Positions 56,508 to 64,000 of a DNA stretch of 64,000 nucleotides are shown one piece after another. Every line of letters begins with the position of its first letter. Within the stretch, counting starts at the first letter, position 1. Below the pieces are notes generated by a model that searched no databases, was not told the origin of the DNA, and worked only from the letters and a program-made list of their open reading frames with translations. Made by a program: the position numbers and the translations under genes. This stretch comes from Rubinisphaera italica (GTDB lineage: Bacteria; Planctomycetota; Planctomycetia; Planctomycetales; Planctomycetaceae): assembly GCF_007859715.1 (NCBI RefSeq), contig NZ_SJPG01000001.1:2754728-2818727 (forward strand). Reading direction: 5' to 3'.

Positions 56508-58388
56508 TCATTTCTCTATTATTAGCTGATCAAACAAGCGATTTTCGAGGTCATAAACTTGAAGTTCGAGCATGCCGTGATTGATTCTCACCATTGTGTA
56601 GTGGTGGCCATGCCGGACCGTATTCTGGAAGAAAGGACGGATCGGGCCAGGAGTTTCCAGTCCCCCGCCTCCACCTCCGGTAATCATATAGATGGGAGCA
56701 TCCTTCTCAACCGAATTTCCCTCTTTGATTGGCCAGGTTCGTTCGTAGGAATGGATGTGACCGTTCCAGACGATATCGACATCATACTTCTCGTACAGGC
56801 CGACAAGTTGTCGAATCCGCAAATCGCCACGTGTCCCTTTGTTGGTTTTCCAGAGATTGCCGTAATCATTTTCATCAGAGGAATATGGGGGATGGTGATG
56901 GCAGACGATTTTCCAGGTGGCTTTGGATTTTGCCAGATTGGCTTCCAGCCAAAGATACTGTTCGGATCCTGGATCGACATTGCGGTTGGAGTCAATCATG
57001 AAAAAGTGTGTGTTGCCGAACTCGAAGTCGTAATAGTATTCGGGATCTGGTAGCGAGACATAGTCAAAATAATTTCTAGCGTTTTGTTCGTGGTTCCCCA
57101 GGACCGGATAAAATGGAACATACCGGATCAGCTTGTTCATACTGGGAAAAAAATGCTGCGTCCAATGATCATCGCGCGTACCGGTGTCGACCAGATCTCC
57201 GGGGTGCAGAAGGAAACTGGGACGTTGCCCCCAGGCGAACTCGGCCAGTTTTCCAGAAACTTTTGGATTTCCCTGAGTGTCACTGATAACCGCAAAGGCA
57301 AAAGGAGTGTCCGCTTCTACTGCGGTTTGAAAAGTGGAGATCTCACTGCTCAAAACGTCAGCTTCACCCGGTTTACTGGAATTTGTTCTATAAAAATACT
57401 GTGTTTGTGAGTCGAGACCCTCGATCCGTAATTCGTGAATGACTGTCGGTTCTTTGTCACGAATTTTTCGAGGGCATTCATCGGTTTCACCATAATGGAC
57501 CACTCCGATGGTGGGCTGACTGGTTTTCCACATAACCGTCATTCCCGTTTTGGCCCCGAATTGGAGATAAGGTTCGATGACAAATTCTACAGGTTGATCA
57601 TTCGGTGCTGGTGGCAGAGAGGCGAGGGTTTCGTAGTGTGAAAACTCATGCTCCACCCAGGCGGCTTTCGCAACCGCCTCATAAATTGCAATCTCTCCGA
57701 GTTGCCCAGCATGTGAATTAAACTCGTTGTCATCGCGGTACGCGCCAATCATTAACGGTGAATCCTCGGGATATACGATTTCACCGGATTGGTCGGCGCT
57801 GGATGATTCGAGCTTTCCGTTCACGAAAATCTGCATGATGCTTCCGTCATAAACTCCAGTCACATGGTAGATCTTCCCCAATTCATATTTGGTGCGACTG
57901 GCCAGGTAGGTCAATCGTTGTGGACCAGTCGAACCCCGCAGAGCAAACGTGAAGTGCTGCTCGTCGTATCCCAGGATCCAACCTGACTCATCATTCCCGT
58001 TATCCTTAACCAGTCCCACAATCCCGCCCCAGGGTTGAGACCTGGTTATGCTGATCCATGCTGAGACCGTCAAATCCTGACGGGGCAGAAATGCTTTTGC
58101 TGTCTCATAATTTTCAGTCAGTGTGATGCCGGAATCCACCCCGGAAAGAGATAGTCGCGACTCAGCCAGTTCTCCTACGATACGGTACGTTCCGCTGATT
58201 GTCCCGTTGGGGCCAAGGATCGCCTTGACTTCTGCCTGGCTCTTGTCGTTTGTTGTAACCGTGCGATCATTGAATCGCCATCTGGCTAGTGGATCAGGAC
58301 CATCGTGAGCATGAAGATTCAAATGACAAACCAAAAGGTTCAAGATCAGTACGATGATAATATTTCTCATTTGTTTCCTGATGATCAA
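56508..58388 (-). CDS. LamG domain plus purple-acid-phosphatase-like metallophosphoesterase
   Basis: A 626-residue secreted protein. A signal peptide (IIIVLILNLLVCHLNLHAHD) precedes a concanavalin/LamG-like domain (about 30-240; LTVSAWISITRSQPWGGIVG, HVTGVYDGSIMQIFVNGKL). A fibronectin-like domain and a metallophosphoesterase follow, with metal-ligand motifs AVISDTQGN, LHPGDLVDTG, LGNHEQN, CHHHPPY and GHIHSYERT in the order of purple acid phosphatases. Expected to hydrolyse phosphate esters outside the cytoplasm, perhaps bound to glycans by LamG (inference). It follows the FAD oxidoreductase gene by 65 bp on the same strand and may share its transcript. Confidence 0.9.
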   Translation of the reverse strand: MIIRKQMRNIIIVLILNLLVCHLNLHAHDGPDPLARWRFNDRTVTTNDKSQAEVKAILGPNGTISGTYRIVGELAESRLSLSGVDSGITLTENYETAKAFLPRQDLTVSAWISITRSQPWGGIVGLVKDNGNDESGWILGYDEQHFTFALRGSTGPQRLTYLASRTKYELGKIYHVTGVYDGSIMQIFVNGKLESSSADQSGEIVYPEDSPLMIGAYRDDNEFNSHAGQLGEIAIYEAVAKAAWVEHEFSHYETLASLPPAPNDQPVEFVIEPYLQFGAKTGMTVMWKTSQPTIGVVHYGETDECPRKIRDKEPTVIHELRIEGLDSQTQYFYRTNSSKPGEADVLSSEISTFQTAVEADTPFAFAVISDTQGNPKVSGKLAEFAWGQRPSFLLHPGDLVDTGTRDDHWTQHFFPSMNKLIRYVPFYPVLGNHEQNARNYFDYVSLPDPEYYYDFEFGNTHFFMIDSNRNVDPGSEQYLWLEANLAKSKATWKIVCHHHPPYSSDENDYGNLWKTNKGTRGDLRIRQLVGLYEKYDVDIVWNGHIHSYERTWPIKEGNSVEKDAPIYMITGGGGGGLETPGPIRPFFQNTVRHGHHYTMVRINHGMLELQVYDLENRLFDQLIIEK

Positions 58389-58453
58389 ATAAAGTTGTGT
58401 CTCATTTTCAGTGATTGATGACGAATTCCGTAAGAATCCTGCTTACGCTCTGT

Positions 58454-59617
58454 CTAAAAAGAGTTCTCCGGGATTTCCAGATTTTTAATATCTTCCAATT
58501 GCTCGATGACACTTTCACTGACTGCGAGGCTCAGTGTCATCCCGTTACCACCAAAGCCATTGACCAGATAGGTGCGAGGTTTGATTTCCTTAACGCAATA
58601 CATCGCCTGGGGATGTTTGGCATAGATACCTGCCCAGCGTCGTGCGATTGATGTTTGTGGAATCTGCAGAACTTTATGGATTTCGCGCAAAATCAGCTGA
58701 TCGATTTCCTCTTTATCAAATGGCTCAATGTCATCTCCATATTCGTGGGAGTCCCCGAGGATCAGTTCACCATTGGGAGTCGAGGAAGCCATCACATGGA
58801 TTCCATAACGATCAAGTTCGGGCATTGTTGTCGCAACTCGCTGCCGAACCTGAGTTAAGGTTGGGCAAATATCGAATGCTGAATAATGCCTCAATGTTAA
58901 ACCGCTGGCCATGTGTGGCCCTAATTTCCACTGTTCGGGCTGAGGTACAGTGAGCATCATTTGCAGTTTACAAATTTTGAATTGCTGATCGCGATGTTGT
59001 TTTGGAAACAGGTGCTTAAAATAAGCTCCACTGGCGATGACAACACGATCTGCAGACCAGCTTTTCCCTTCGACGCTCTGTATTGAACCGTCGTGAACAC
59101 GCACAACGGGAGTCTCGAAATGCAGGTCAACATTCGGAAGATCGCTCAGGCAAGATACAATCGAAGTGATTGCTGTTGGAGGATGGACCCGACATTCCGT
59201 TCGGCTGTACAAGCCGCCCACAAGTCCATTAGGGTTGGCTGCCGGTAGATGCTGGAGCGTCTCGGCAGGGCTGAGAAGTTTTAAATCCAGATCACGCGAA
59301 CAGGCTGATCCCGCAAACTCTTTCAGCACCTGCATCTCGTCTTCGTAGTGTGCCAGGAAAACGGATCCACAAGTTTCCACTGGAAAGTCGGCAGCCTTAC
59401 CCAGCTCCCGCCACAATTGCTGATTTCTGAGGGATAATTCTCTGGCTGAGCCAGCAGGCTGACCGATTGGCCAGATCATTCCGAAGTTCCGAATACTCGC
59501 ACCTTCTGGGCGAGGATTCGCTTCAAATATTGCTACCGAATAGCCACGTCTGGCCGCTGCCCAGGCATGGCCTAAACCGACAATCCCACTACCGATAATG
59601 GCGAGGTCATATTGCAT
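58454..59617 (-). CDS. TIGR03364-type FAD-dependent oxidoreductase
   Basis: A 387-residue DAO-family flavoenzyme. The N-terminal FAD motif IGSGIVGLGHAWAAARRGY is followed by the subgroup-specific EGASIRNFGMIWPIGQPAG, and the C-terminus RTYLVNGFGGNGMTLSLAV closes the FAD site. This clade (TIGR03364) is known from neighbourhoods of phosphonatase-like and phosphonate transport genes and is proposed to oxidatively deaminate an aminophosphonate. Here the neighbour is an extracellular phosphoesterase, not a phosphonatase. Cytoplasmic; no signal peptide. A phosphonate role is therefore plausible but not shown by context. Confidence 0.85.
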   Translation of the reverse strand: MQYDLAIIGSGIVGLGHAWAAARRGYSVAIFEANPRPEGASIRNFGMIWPIGQPAGSARELSLRNQQLWRELGKAADFPVETCGSVFLAHYEDEMQVLKEFAGSACSRDLDLKLLSPAETLQHLPAANPNGLVGGLYSRTECRVHPPTAITSIVSCLSDLPNVDLHFETPVVRVHDGSIQSVEGKSWSADRVVIASGAYFKHLFPKQHRDQQFKICKLQMMLTVPQPEQWKLGPHMASGLTLRHYSAFDICPTLTQVRQRVATTMPELDRYGIHVMASSTPNGELILGDSHEYGDDIEPFDKEEIDQLILREIHKVLQIPQTSIARRWAGIYAKHPQAMYCVKEIKPRTYLVNGFGGNGMTLSLAVSESVIEQLEDIKNLEIPENSF

Positions 59618-59923
59618 GATTGATTTTACATTTCTAAGAGCGCAGTGATTGTTGCCTAAACTGAGGTGTTGTTTCCAGATTCAAAAGCTGACTTGATTTA
59701 CTTAAGTTACACTGTCAATGAAATAAAATCCGCTTACGGAATCAAGTGAATTACATTCTGAGGGGAAAGTCGGCAATTGAGAATGACCATTTGCGCAAAC
59801 TTTGATAACAATATTCTCCGGGAATATAAAACAACCTTCATGAAGTGGAATTACATTTTGTAGACACGATGACCATTTCGCACAGAAATCCAGCTTAAGT
59901 TTATTGACTCAAGACCAGACGCC

Positions 59924-60123
59924 ATGACGATGCCATTCCGAAAGAGAATCGCCCTGCTCGTGCTAACTTCTACCGCCAGGATCCGGCATGTTCTGGCAGG
60001 GGTTGCCGAACAGGCACTTGAATGTGGAGATTGAAAAATCTGAATTGAGCCGCGAGGCTTCTACGAAAACATGGCTCTGCCCGACGATTGGACGGGTGAT
60101 GGTGTCATTTGTCGTTTGACCAC
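59924..60123 (+). pseudogene. XylR-like (AraC/LacI-type) regulator, N-terminal pseudogene
   Basis: A frame starting at ATG 59924 reads MTMPFRKRIALLVLTST and AGVAEQALECGD, the N-terminus of the substrate-sensing domain found in planctomycete XylR-type regulators. It then crosses two TGA codons where the family has Trp (GD-W-KI-W-IEPRG), continues as EPRGFYENMALPDDWTGDGV and ends at a TAA after ICRLTTEH. Both TGAs are one G-to-A change from TGG. The rest of the sensor domain and the AraC DNA-binding domain are missing. A dead gene, disrupted by nonsense mutations and truncation. Confidence 0.72.
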
Positions 60124-60143
60124 CGAGCATTAAGTCAAGCGAA

Positions 60144-60248
60144 TTAGGACACGTAAATGCCTGCTTTGAGCTGAGCAGCTGCATAAACGCCGAGTAAATC
60201 AAAGGTCATCAGTCCTGCATGAATGATAACAACTCGCTTCTCCCCGCT
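60144..60248 (-). pseudogene. Unrecognised gene fragment adjoining a MITE
   Basis: Thirty-four codons and a TAA stop, open on the 5' side up to the MITE boundary at 60250. The translation (GEKRVVIIHAGLMTFDLLG, then VYAAAQLKAGIYVS) looks like the C-terminus of a real soluble protein, with an alternating strand-helix pattern. I could not place it in a family. The MITE, or a deletion, removed the upstream part. Confidence 0.45.
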
Positions 60249-60249
60249 A

Positions 60250-60355
60250 TTAGACCATTTTCAAATGGTTTCTGCAGTCGCTTGGACACGAAATGTCCTA
60301 ATAACGCTATAACTGCTCCTGCCGAACGCTGCAGGTAGTTTTTGAATATGCTCCA
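60250..60355 (+). repeat. Subfamily A MITE, first of nested pair
   Basis: TTAGACCATTTTCAAATGGT to TTTTTGAATATGCTCCAG. More diverged inside than the copies at 36066 and 43990. Directly followed by a subfamily B copy; the shared boundary TA has become CA. Confidence 0.85.
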
Positions 60356-60457
60356 GAGCATTTCTAAATGCAGTGTGCCTTTGCATGTACGATTACTTGC
60401 CTCAATCGCTACATTTGCTCAGGCAGAACGCGGAAAATTGATTTTGGAAATGCTACA
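60352..60457 (+). repeat. Subfamily B MITE, second of nested pair
   Basis: CAGAGCATTTCTAAATGCAG to TTTTGGAAATGCTACAG. About 95% identical to the B copy at 35965. Order A then B is the reverse of that at 35965-36172. Confidence 0.85.
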
Positions 60458-60485
60458 GACGTTCCCAGAAACGCAGGAACTGTTG

Positions 60486-60548
60486 CCCTGCTATTTTTCA
60501 CAACATACTGGACTTTTCCGCGCAAGTTCTCGTCACTTAGAACTACAG
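60486..60548 (-). mobile_element. Putative IS 3'-end, copy 2
   Basis: Repeats the 62-bp segment at 56009-56070. It begins 8 bp beyond the stop codon of the transposase remnant, where an IS would carry its 3' untranslated end and inverted repeat. Confidence 0.5.
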
Positions 60549-60555
60549 TTGTAGA

Positions 60556-60834
60556 TCATTGATTTGGAGGTTCGTGGCCGCGGTTTCGGTAATGGCAGTG
60601 TCTGGCAAGGAATTGATGGTGGTGACGCCAGGCAGACCATTCCAGACTCGGGTATTTGACGGGACTGGTCTTCAGAACGATTTCATCAAGCAGCCGACGA
60701 ACTTCCGGAAAAGTGATTGGGACCAGGGAGTCTTCACCTTTCTTAAGTCTCCCTTCTGCACACGAGATCGGATAACCGACAATGTCGCGGGAGCCCTTAT
60801 CGAGAGTGTGATTCCCCTGTGATAGGAAAATCAC
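60556..60834 (-). pseudogene. Transposase C-terminal remnant
   Basis: About 90 codons in frame to a TGA. The stretches GEDSLVPITFPEVRRLLDEI and LEWSAWRHHHQFLARHCHYR resemble the C-terminal tails of IS701/IS4-type DDE transposases, which end in a PEVRRLL helix and a basic W-x-x-WRRRHQ region. The catalytic DDE core is absent. Family assignment is from pattern memory and not secure. The N-terminal 20 residues may not belong to the transposase. Confidence 0.5.
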
Positions 60835-60875
60835 AATTCCAAGCAGTTATTTCATGGATATCAATAGGAGCAACT

Positions 60876-60909
60876 CACTTTTGCACACAGGAGCAGTTGT
60901 GCAAAAGTG
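60876..60909 (+). terminator. Strong hairpin with T-run
   Basis: Perfect 12-bp stem CACTTTTGCACA / TGTGCAAAAGTG with a 10-nt loop, then CACTGTTTTTTG. It looks like a terminator though no live gene precedes it on the plus strand; it may belong to the lost gene. Confidence 0.55.
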
Positions 60910-61028
60910 CACTGTTTTTTGAATTCTTGGCTCATTTCAGGCAATACTTGTTCCGCTTATCCTGGGGGAGAAGCTGTTTTCAGCCTGACGGAGTGGTCAA
61001 ATAGTGTTATTGTATTTGTAGCCTCCAT

Positions 61029-61226
61029 TTGCAGGCGAAACAGATCTCCATAGAAGAAGCAGCAACCTTACATGACTCTGTTCTCTCAGGAGAGCGAAAA
61101 TTGACGGGGCTGATGGATCTGGTAGAAAAAGTAAGTGACTGGCTGGTTGGCTACTTCGAGGAAGCCGGCTTTGAGTACGAGCGGATCGAAATCGATCAAC
61201 TTGAAAAAGCGGCTGATGTCTTTTAA
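61029..61226 (+). CDS. Small acidic orphan ORF, possibly a fragment
   Basis: Sixty-five codons from a TTG to a TAA. The predicted peptide (KQISIEEAATLHDSVLSGER, then LMDLVEKVSDWLVGYFEEAG and IDQLEKAADVF) is amphipathic-helical and acidic, with codon use like the neighbouring real genes. No ribosome binding site or ATG is seen at the 5' end and no family is recognised. It may be the C-terminus of a gene truncated together with the adjacent pseudogenes. It lies 61 bp upstream of the DUF1501 gene. Confidence 0.35.
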   Translation: MQAKQISIEEAATLHDSVLSGERKLTGLMDLVEKVSDWLVGYFEEAGFEYERIEIDQLEKAADVF

Positions 61227-61287
61227 CAATTTTGTGCAAGCTCACCACGGAATGTCGTACTTGATAATTATATGAATAGGATTCACG

Positions 61288-62712
61288 ATGCAGGATCAAT
61301 GGGGGCGTAGAGAATTCTTGAGAGCGGGTCTGGGAGGATTTGGAGCCCTCAGCTTGCCCGGGTTGCTGCGACTGCGAGCAGAAGCCGCATCGAAAGCAGA
61401 TCGCAATCTCCAATCTCAGCAGGGGAGTCCTGAAAAAACGGCGATCATTCTTGTTTGGCTGCGTGGAGGAGCTTCGCATCTGGAGACTTTCGATCCTAAA
61501 CCAAACGCTCCGAGTGATTATCGAGGGCCATTTTCTCCGATTTCGACGAACGTTCCCGGAATTCAAATTTCCGAATTGCTTCCCAAGCTTTCCACTTGTG
61601 CAGATCGATATGCCATCGTTCGATCACTTTCACACACCGGAGGAGGACACCCTGCGGGCTCCCTGCAAATGCTTTCCGGAGACCCGGATGCAACGGATAA
61701 ACGCTTTCCAAAGTACCCAGACTGGATGTCCATCGCACACGCCGAGCGATTTGAACCGAGTCATTCGATCCCCAACTATATCGCGCTCAATCCGGTAGAC
61801 CGTTACGACAGCTTCACGATTGCAGGCCCCACTTATCTGGGGAGAAATTATACTCCGTTTCAGGTTGTTGGTGATGCGAGTAAACCCGACTTCAATATCC
61901 CGAATGTCGGAAACACGAGCGATGCCCAACGTAAGAGACTTACAGACCGCGTCGGCCTGCGAAAGAATCTTGACCATATTCGCAGAGACATCGATCATCT
62001 GGGAATGATGCAGGCGATGGATCATTTTGAATCACAGGCGATGAATCTAATTCTCTCACCCGAAGCCCGGGAGGCATTCGATCTTTCTCAGGAACCTACC
62101 GAGGTGCGTGAGCGCTACGGCATGAACCAATGGGGCCAGCAATGCCTCATGGCTCGACGACTGGTCGAAGCCGGCGTCGAAATTATCACCACGGAATTCG
62201 ACGGACCGCTTTGCGGACGTGTCAGTAACTGGGATGACCACGCAGTGAATCATCATGTGTTCGAAGCCCTCCAATATCGAGCCCAGTTTGTCGATCAGGC
62301 GGTCTCTGCCTTAATCGAGGATGTCTACTCACGTGGACTTGATAAACGGGTACTTGTTGTTGTAACGGGAGAATTCGGTCGCACACCAAAAATCAGCCAT
62401 GTGGCCAGCAGCGGCGGAGGAGTTGCCAGCGGTGCCAAGGGAACGGTTCAGCCGGGACGCGATCACTGGCCAAGAGCCGGTTCTATGCTTTTTGCGGGAG
62501 GAGGAATCCAAACCGGACAGGTGATCGGGGCAACCGATGCCCGAGGCGAAGACCCGATCTCAAGGCGTGTCGGTCCCGAAGATTTTCTGGCAACGATCTA
62601 CAAACATTTGAAAATCGATTACAACACAATCGCCCCGCCCGATTTCTCAGGCCGCCCGACTCCGATCATCCGAGAAGGAAAACCGATTGTGGAACTGGCT
62701 CGGCAAAGTTAA
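61288..62712 (+). CDS. DUF1501 protein with Tat signal, second copy
   Basis: A 474-residue DUF1501 protein. The Tat leader WGRREFLRAGLGGFGALSLP starts at residue 5. LVWLRGGASHLETFDPKP, VRSLSHTGGGHPAGSLQM, CLMARRLVEAGVEIITTEFD and VVVTGEFGRTPKIS are family landmarks. Unlike the copy at 39293, no DUF1549/DUF1553 gene lies beside it; its upstream region is the gene graveyard. Exported to the periplasm. The next gene on the same strand (a dehydratase) starts 118 bp later and need not be related in function. Confidence 0.93.
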   Translation: MQDQWGRREFLRAGLGGFGALSLPGLLRLRAEAASKADRNLQSQQGSPEKTAIILVWLRGGASHLETFDPKPNAPSDYRGPFSPISTNVPGIQISELLPKLSTCADRYAIVRSLSHTGGGHPAGSLQMLSGDPDATDKRFPKYPDWMSIAHAERFEPSHSIPNYIALNPVDRYDSFTIAGPTYLGRNYTPFQVVGDASKPDFNIPNVGNTSDAQRKRLTDRVGLRKNLDHIRRDIDHLGMMQAMDHFESQAMNLILSPEAREAFDLSQEPTEVRERYGMNQWGQQCLMARRLVEAGVEIITTEFDGPLCGRVSNWDDHAVNHHVFEALQYRAQFVDQAVSALIEDVYSRGLDKRVLVVVTGEFGRTPKISHVASSGGGVASGAKGTVQPGRDHWPRAGSMLFAGGGIQTGQVIGATDARGEDPISRRVGPEDFLATIYKHLKIDYNTIAPPDFSGRPTPIIREGKPIVELARQS

Positions 62713-62830
62713 TCACAATGAAACAACTCCGCGAAATGGCAGAGCAATCTGCTCTCACTCACATTGAAATTCTCACACTCCCCTGCCCCTGATACCCAAG
62801 GAGTGAGTTCTTCCAGCCGAGAACACAGTT

Positions 62831-63844
62831 ATGTCCATTACCACTGCTACAATTCAAGATGTACGAAATGCAGAATCCGTCATCCGGAAGCATCTCTCTC
62901 CTACGCCTTTGATTCGATCCTATCGACTGGAAAAGGAACTCGGTTTCCCCGAAGATCGCCATGTCTGGATAAAAGATTACGGTTCTTCGCCAACGGGCTC
63001 ATTCAAAGTGATGGGGGCTTTGAACTGGATGGCTAACAATCTGGAACGAATTTCAGATCAGCCGGTCGCTGCTCATTCCTCGGGGAACTTTGCCTCAGGA
63101 ATTTCCTACGCAGGTATGCGATATGGCAAGCGAGTGATTATTGTGATGCCTGAAAGTGCACCGCAGGTGAAGTTCGATCTAACACGTTCTTTCGGTGCAG
63201 AAATTCGCACTTACGATATTGCGACCGATCATGAAACCGGTATTCGAGATCAACTCACACGCACAATTGCTAAAGAGGAGCACGGCGTTCAGGCATCTCC
63301 TTATGACGATAACAACGTTATCGCAGGTAACGGCGTGGGAGGACTGGAAATTGTTGATGAATTAAAACGACAGGGACGAACCGTCTCGCACTTTTTTTGC
63401 CCCATCAGTGGTGGCGGCTTGATGGCTGGTCAGTCGTTAGCGATAGCCGATGGTTTCCCGGAAGCAGAAATCATCGGCGTAGAACCAGACACCGCAGACG
63501 ACTTCGCTCAATCCCTGAAAGCAGGAGAAAGAATCAGCCTGAAACAACCGACCGGAATTTGCGACGGTTTACTTTCCTATGATGTCGGTCACCACAACTG
63601 GCCTGTTCTGAAAAAACATGTCAAAACGGCTGTGACCGTTCCCGATCTCCAGACCCGGCAGGCGATGAAATGGGTATATGATCGCCACGGTTTGAAGACC
63701 GAACCTTCCGGTGCAATTTCGCTGGCAGCCGTATTAACCGAGAAGGCTAATCTTGACGGAGAAGGCGATATCGTGATTGTGATTAGCGGTCGAAATGTAG
63801 ACGACGACCAGTTTCAAGAGTGGATCGCTGAGCTTCCTGAATGA
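62831..63844 (+). CDS. PLP-dependent threonine/serine dehydratase-like protein
   Basis: A 337-residue fold-type II PLP enzyme. The lysine that binds PLP is in PTGSFKVMGALN; the usual family sequence is TGSFKxRGA, so Arg is replaced by Met. The asparagine loop is AHSSGNFASGISYAG and the phosphate-binding glycine loop is CPISGGGLMAGQ. The family deaminates threonine or serine to 2-oxo acids or racemises serine. There is no C-terminal ACT domain, so this is a catabolic-type length, not feedback-regulated IlvA. Substrate is uncertain. No strong ribosome binding site before the ATG. Confidence 0.87.
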   Translation: MSITTATIQDVRNAESVIRKHLSPTPLIRSYRLEKELGFPEDRHVWIKDYGSSPTGSFKVMGALNWMANNLERISDQPVAAHSSGNFASGISYAGMRYGKRVIIVMPESAPQVKFDLTRSFGAEIRTYDIATDHETGIRDQLTRTIAKEEHGVQASPYDDNNVIAGNGVGGLEIVDELKRQGRTVSHFFCPISGGGLMAGQSLAIADGFPEAEIIGVEPDTADDFAQSLKAGERISLKQPTGICDGLLSYDVGHHNWPVLKKHVKTAVTVPDLQTRQAMKWVYDRHGLKTEPSGAISLAAVLTEKANLDGEGDIVIVISGRNVDDDQFQEWIAELPE

Positions 63845-64000
63845 TCCACCCAACGCTTAAATTCTTTCTTTACCCAGGCAGGATCCACTATTGTGGACCA
63901 GGGACGAGTCAGATTCACAACAAGACACCACCCTTGCGATATTACTATCAATATGCAGCAGTGCTGTCTGTGTCAATGTTATGATATTTTCTATTCGAGG

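Larger units (their letters stand above)
59618..61287. other. Gene graveyard
   Basis: About 1.7 kb between the flavoenzyme and DUF1501 genes. It holds, in order, about 300 bp of unassigned AT-rich sequence, a XylR-like pseudogene, a minus-strand gene fragment, a nested pair of MITEs, an IS end and transposase remnant, a strong hairpin, and one short orphan frame. Confidence 0.7.

Noticed and set aside
60368..60562. Similar small frames MQCAFACTI... at 35979 and 60368
   Set aside because: Both lie inside subfamily B MITEs and simply translate the repeated DNA; the elements look non-coding.
63845..64000. Small inverted repeat GGATCCACTATTGTGGACC in the last 155 bp
   Set aside because: The stem is short and imperfect, with no T-run and no second copy in the window; nothing else was found there.

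Overview
The window looks like a chromosomal segment from a planctomycete of the Planctomycetaceae type, near 50% G+C (Gimesia/Rubinisphaera-like; genus not determinable here). The diagnosis rests on lineage-typical families: a DUF1559 protein with a pseudopilin leader and terminal H-X9-DG motif, two Tat-exported DUF1501 proteins, a PSCyt1/DUF1549/DUF1553 protein, two giant PVC-type heme-binding proteins, an ECF sigma factor of the planctomycete-expanded type beside a kinase-ATPase, and Gfo/Idh/MocA and PhoD enzymes.

Layout. 1-6.7 kb: start of a Tat-leader gene cut by the edge, an MFS transporter, a DUF1559 protein facing a Cys-rich outer-membrane barrel across a bidirectional terminator, and a Gfo/Idh/MocA oxidoreductase. 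6.9-12.5 kb: export operon of a TolC-like lipoprotein, a membrane-fusion protein with C-terminal EF-hands and a MacB/LolD-type ATPase, with no permease. 12.5-23.3 kb: housekeeping genes (hisD, threonine aldolase, pncC-type amidohydrolase, mutS, a second fusion protein, a DUF4432 epimerase-like protein, pgi). 23.4-24.9 kb: MarR regulator, in-frame-deleted SDR remnant and pirin, with two copies of a palindromic candidate operator. 25-30.8 kb: thioesterase with an EboD-like sugar-phosphate cyclase, then lactate-permease-like transporter, gentisate-dioxygenase-like cupin and aldo/keto reductase. 30.9-43.8 kb: surface/periplasmic redox proteins, a 1648-aa SGNH/propeller/HEAT/PA14/cupredoxin/cytochrome c protein and a coupled PSD1-DUF1501-heme-protein operon. 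44-47.3 kb: ABC-2 permease, purM, sppA. 47.6-48.8 kb: tandem secreted Gly/Tyr/Asn-rich small proteins. 48.9-53.8 kb: ECF sigma factor convergent with a Ser/Thr kinase-ATPase. 54-59.6 kb: PhoD-like phosphatase, LamG plus purple-acid-phosphatase-like protein, TIGR03364 FAD oxidoreductase. 59.6-61.3 kb: a graveyard of a XylR-like regulator pseudogene, a disrupted fragment, MITEs and an IS remnant. 61.3-63.8 kb: second DUF1501 gene and a PLP-dependent dehydratase.

The most striking unlabelled signal is a dispersed ~105-bp palindromic element family (two subfamilies, at least nine full, degenerate or truncated copies, two nested pairs). Its inverted ends and flanking TA suggest a Tc1/mariner-IS630-type MITE. 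It has supplied a stop codon to one gene and adjoins a decayed one. Other hairpin families mark many intergenic gaps. No CRISPR array, tRNA, rRNA or complete insertion sequence was recognised.
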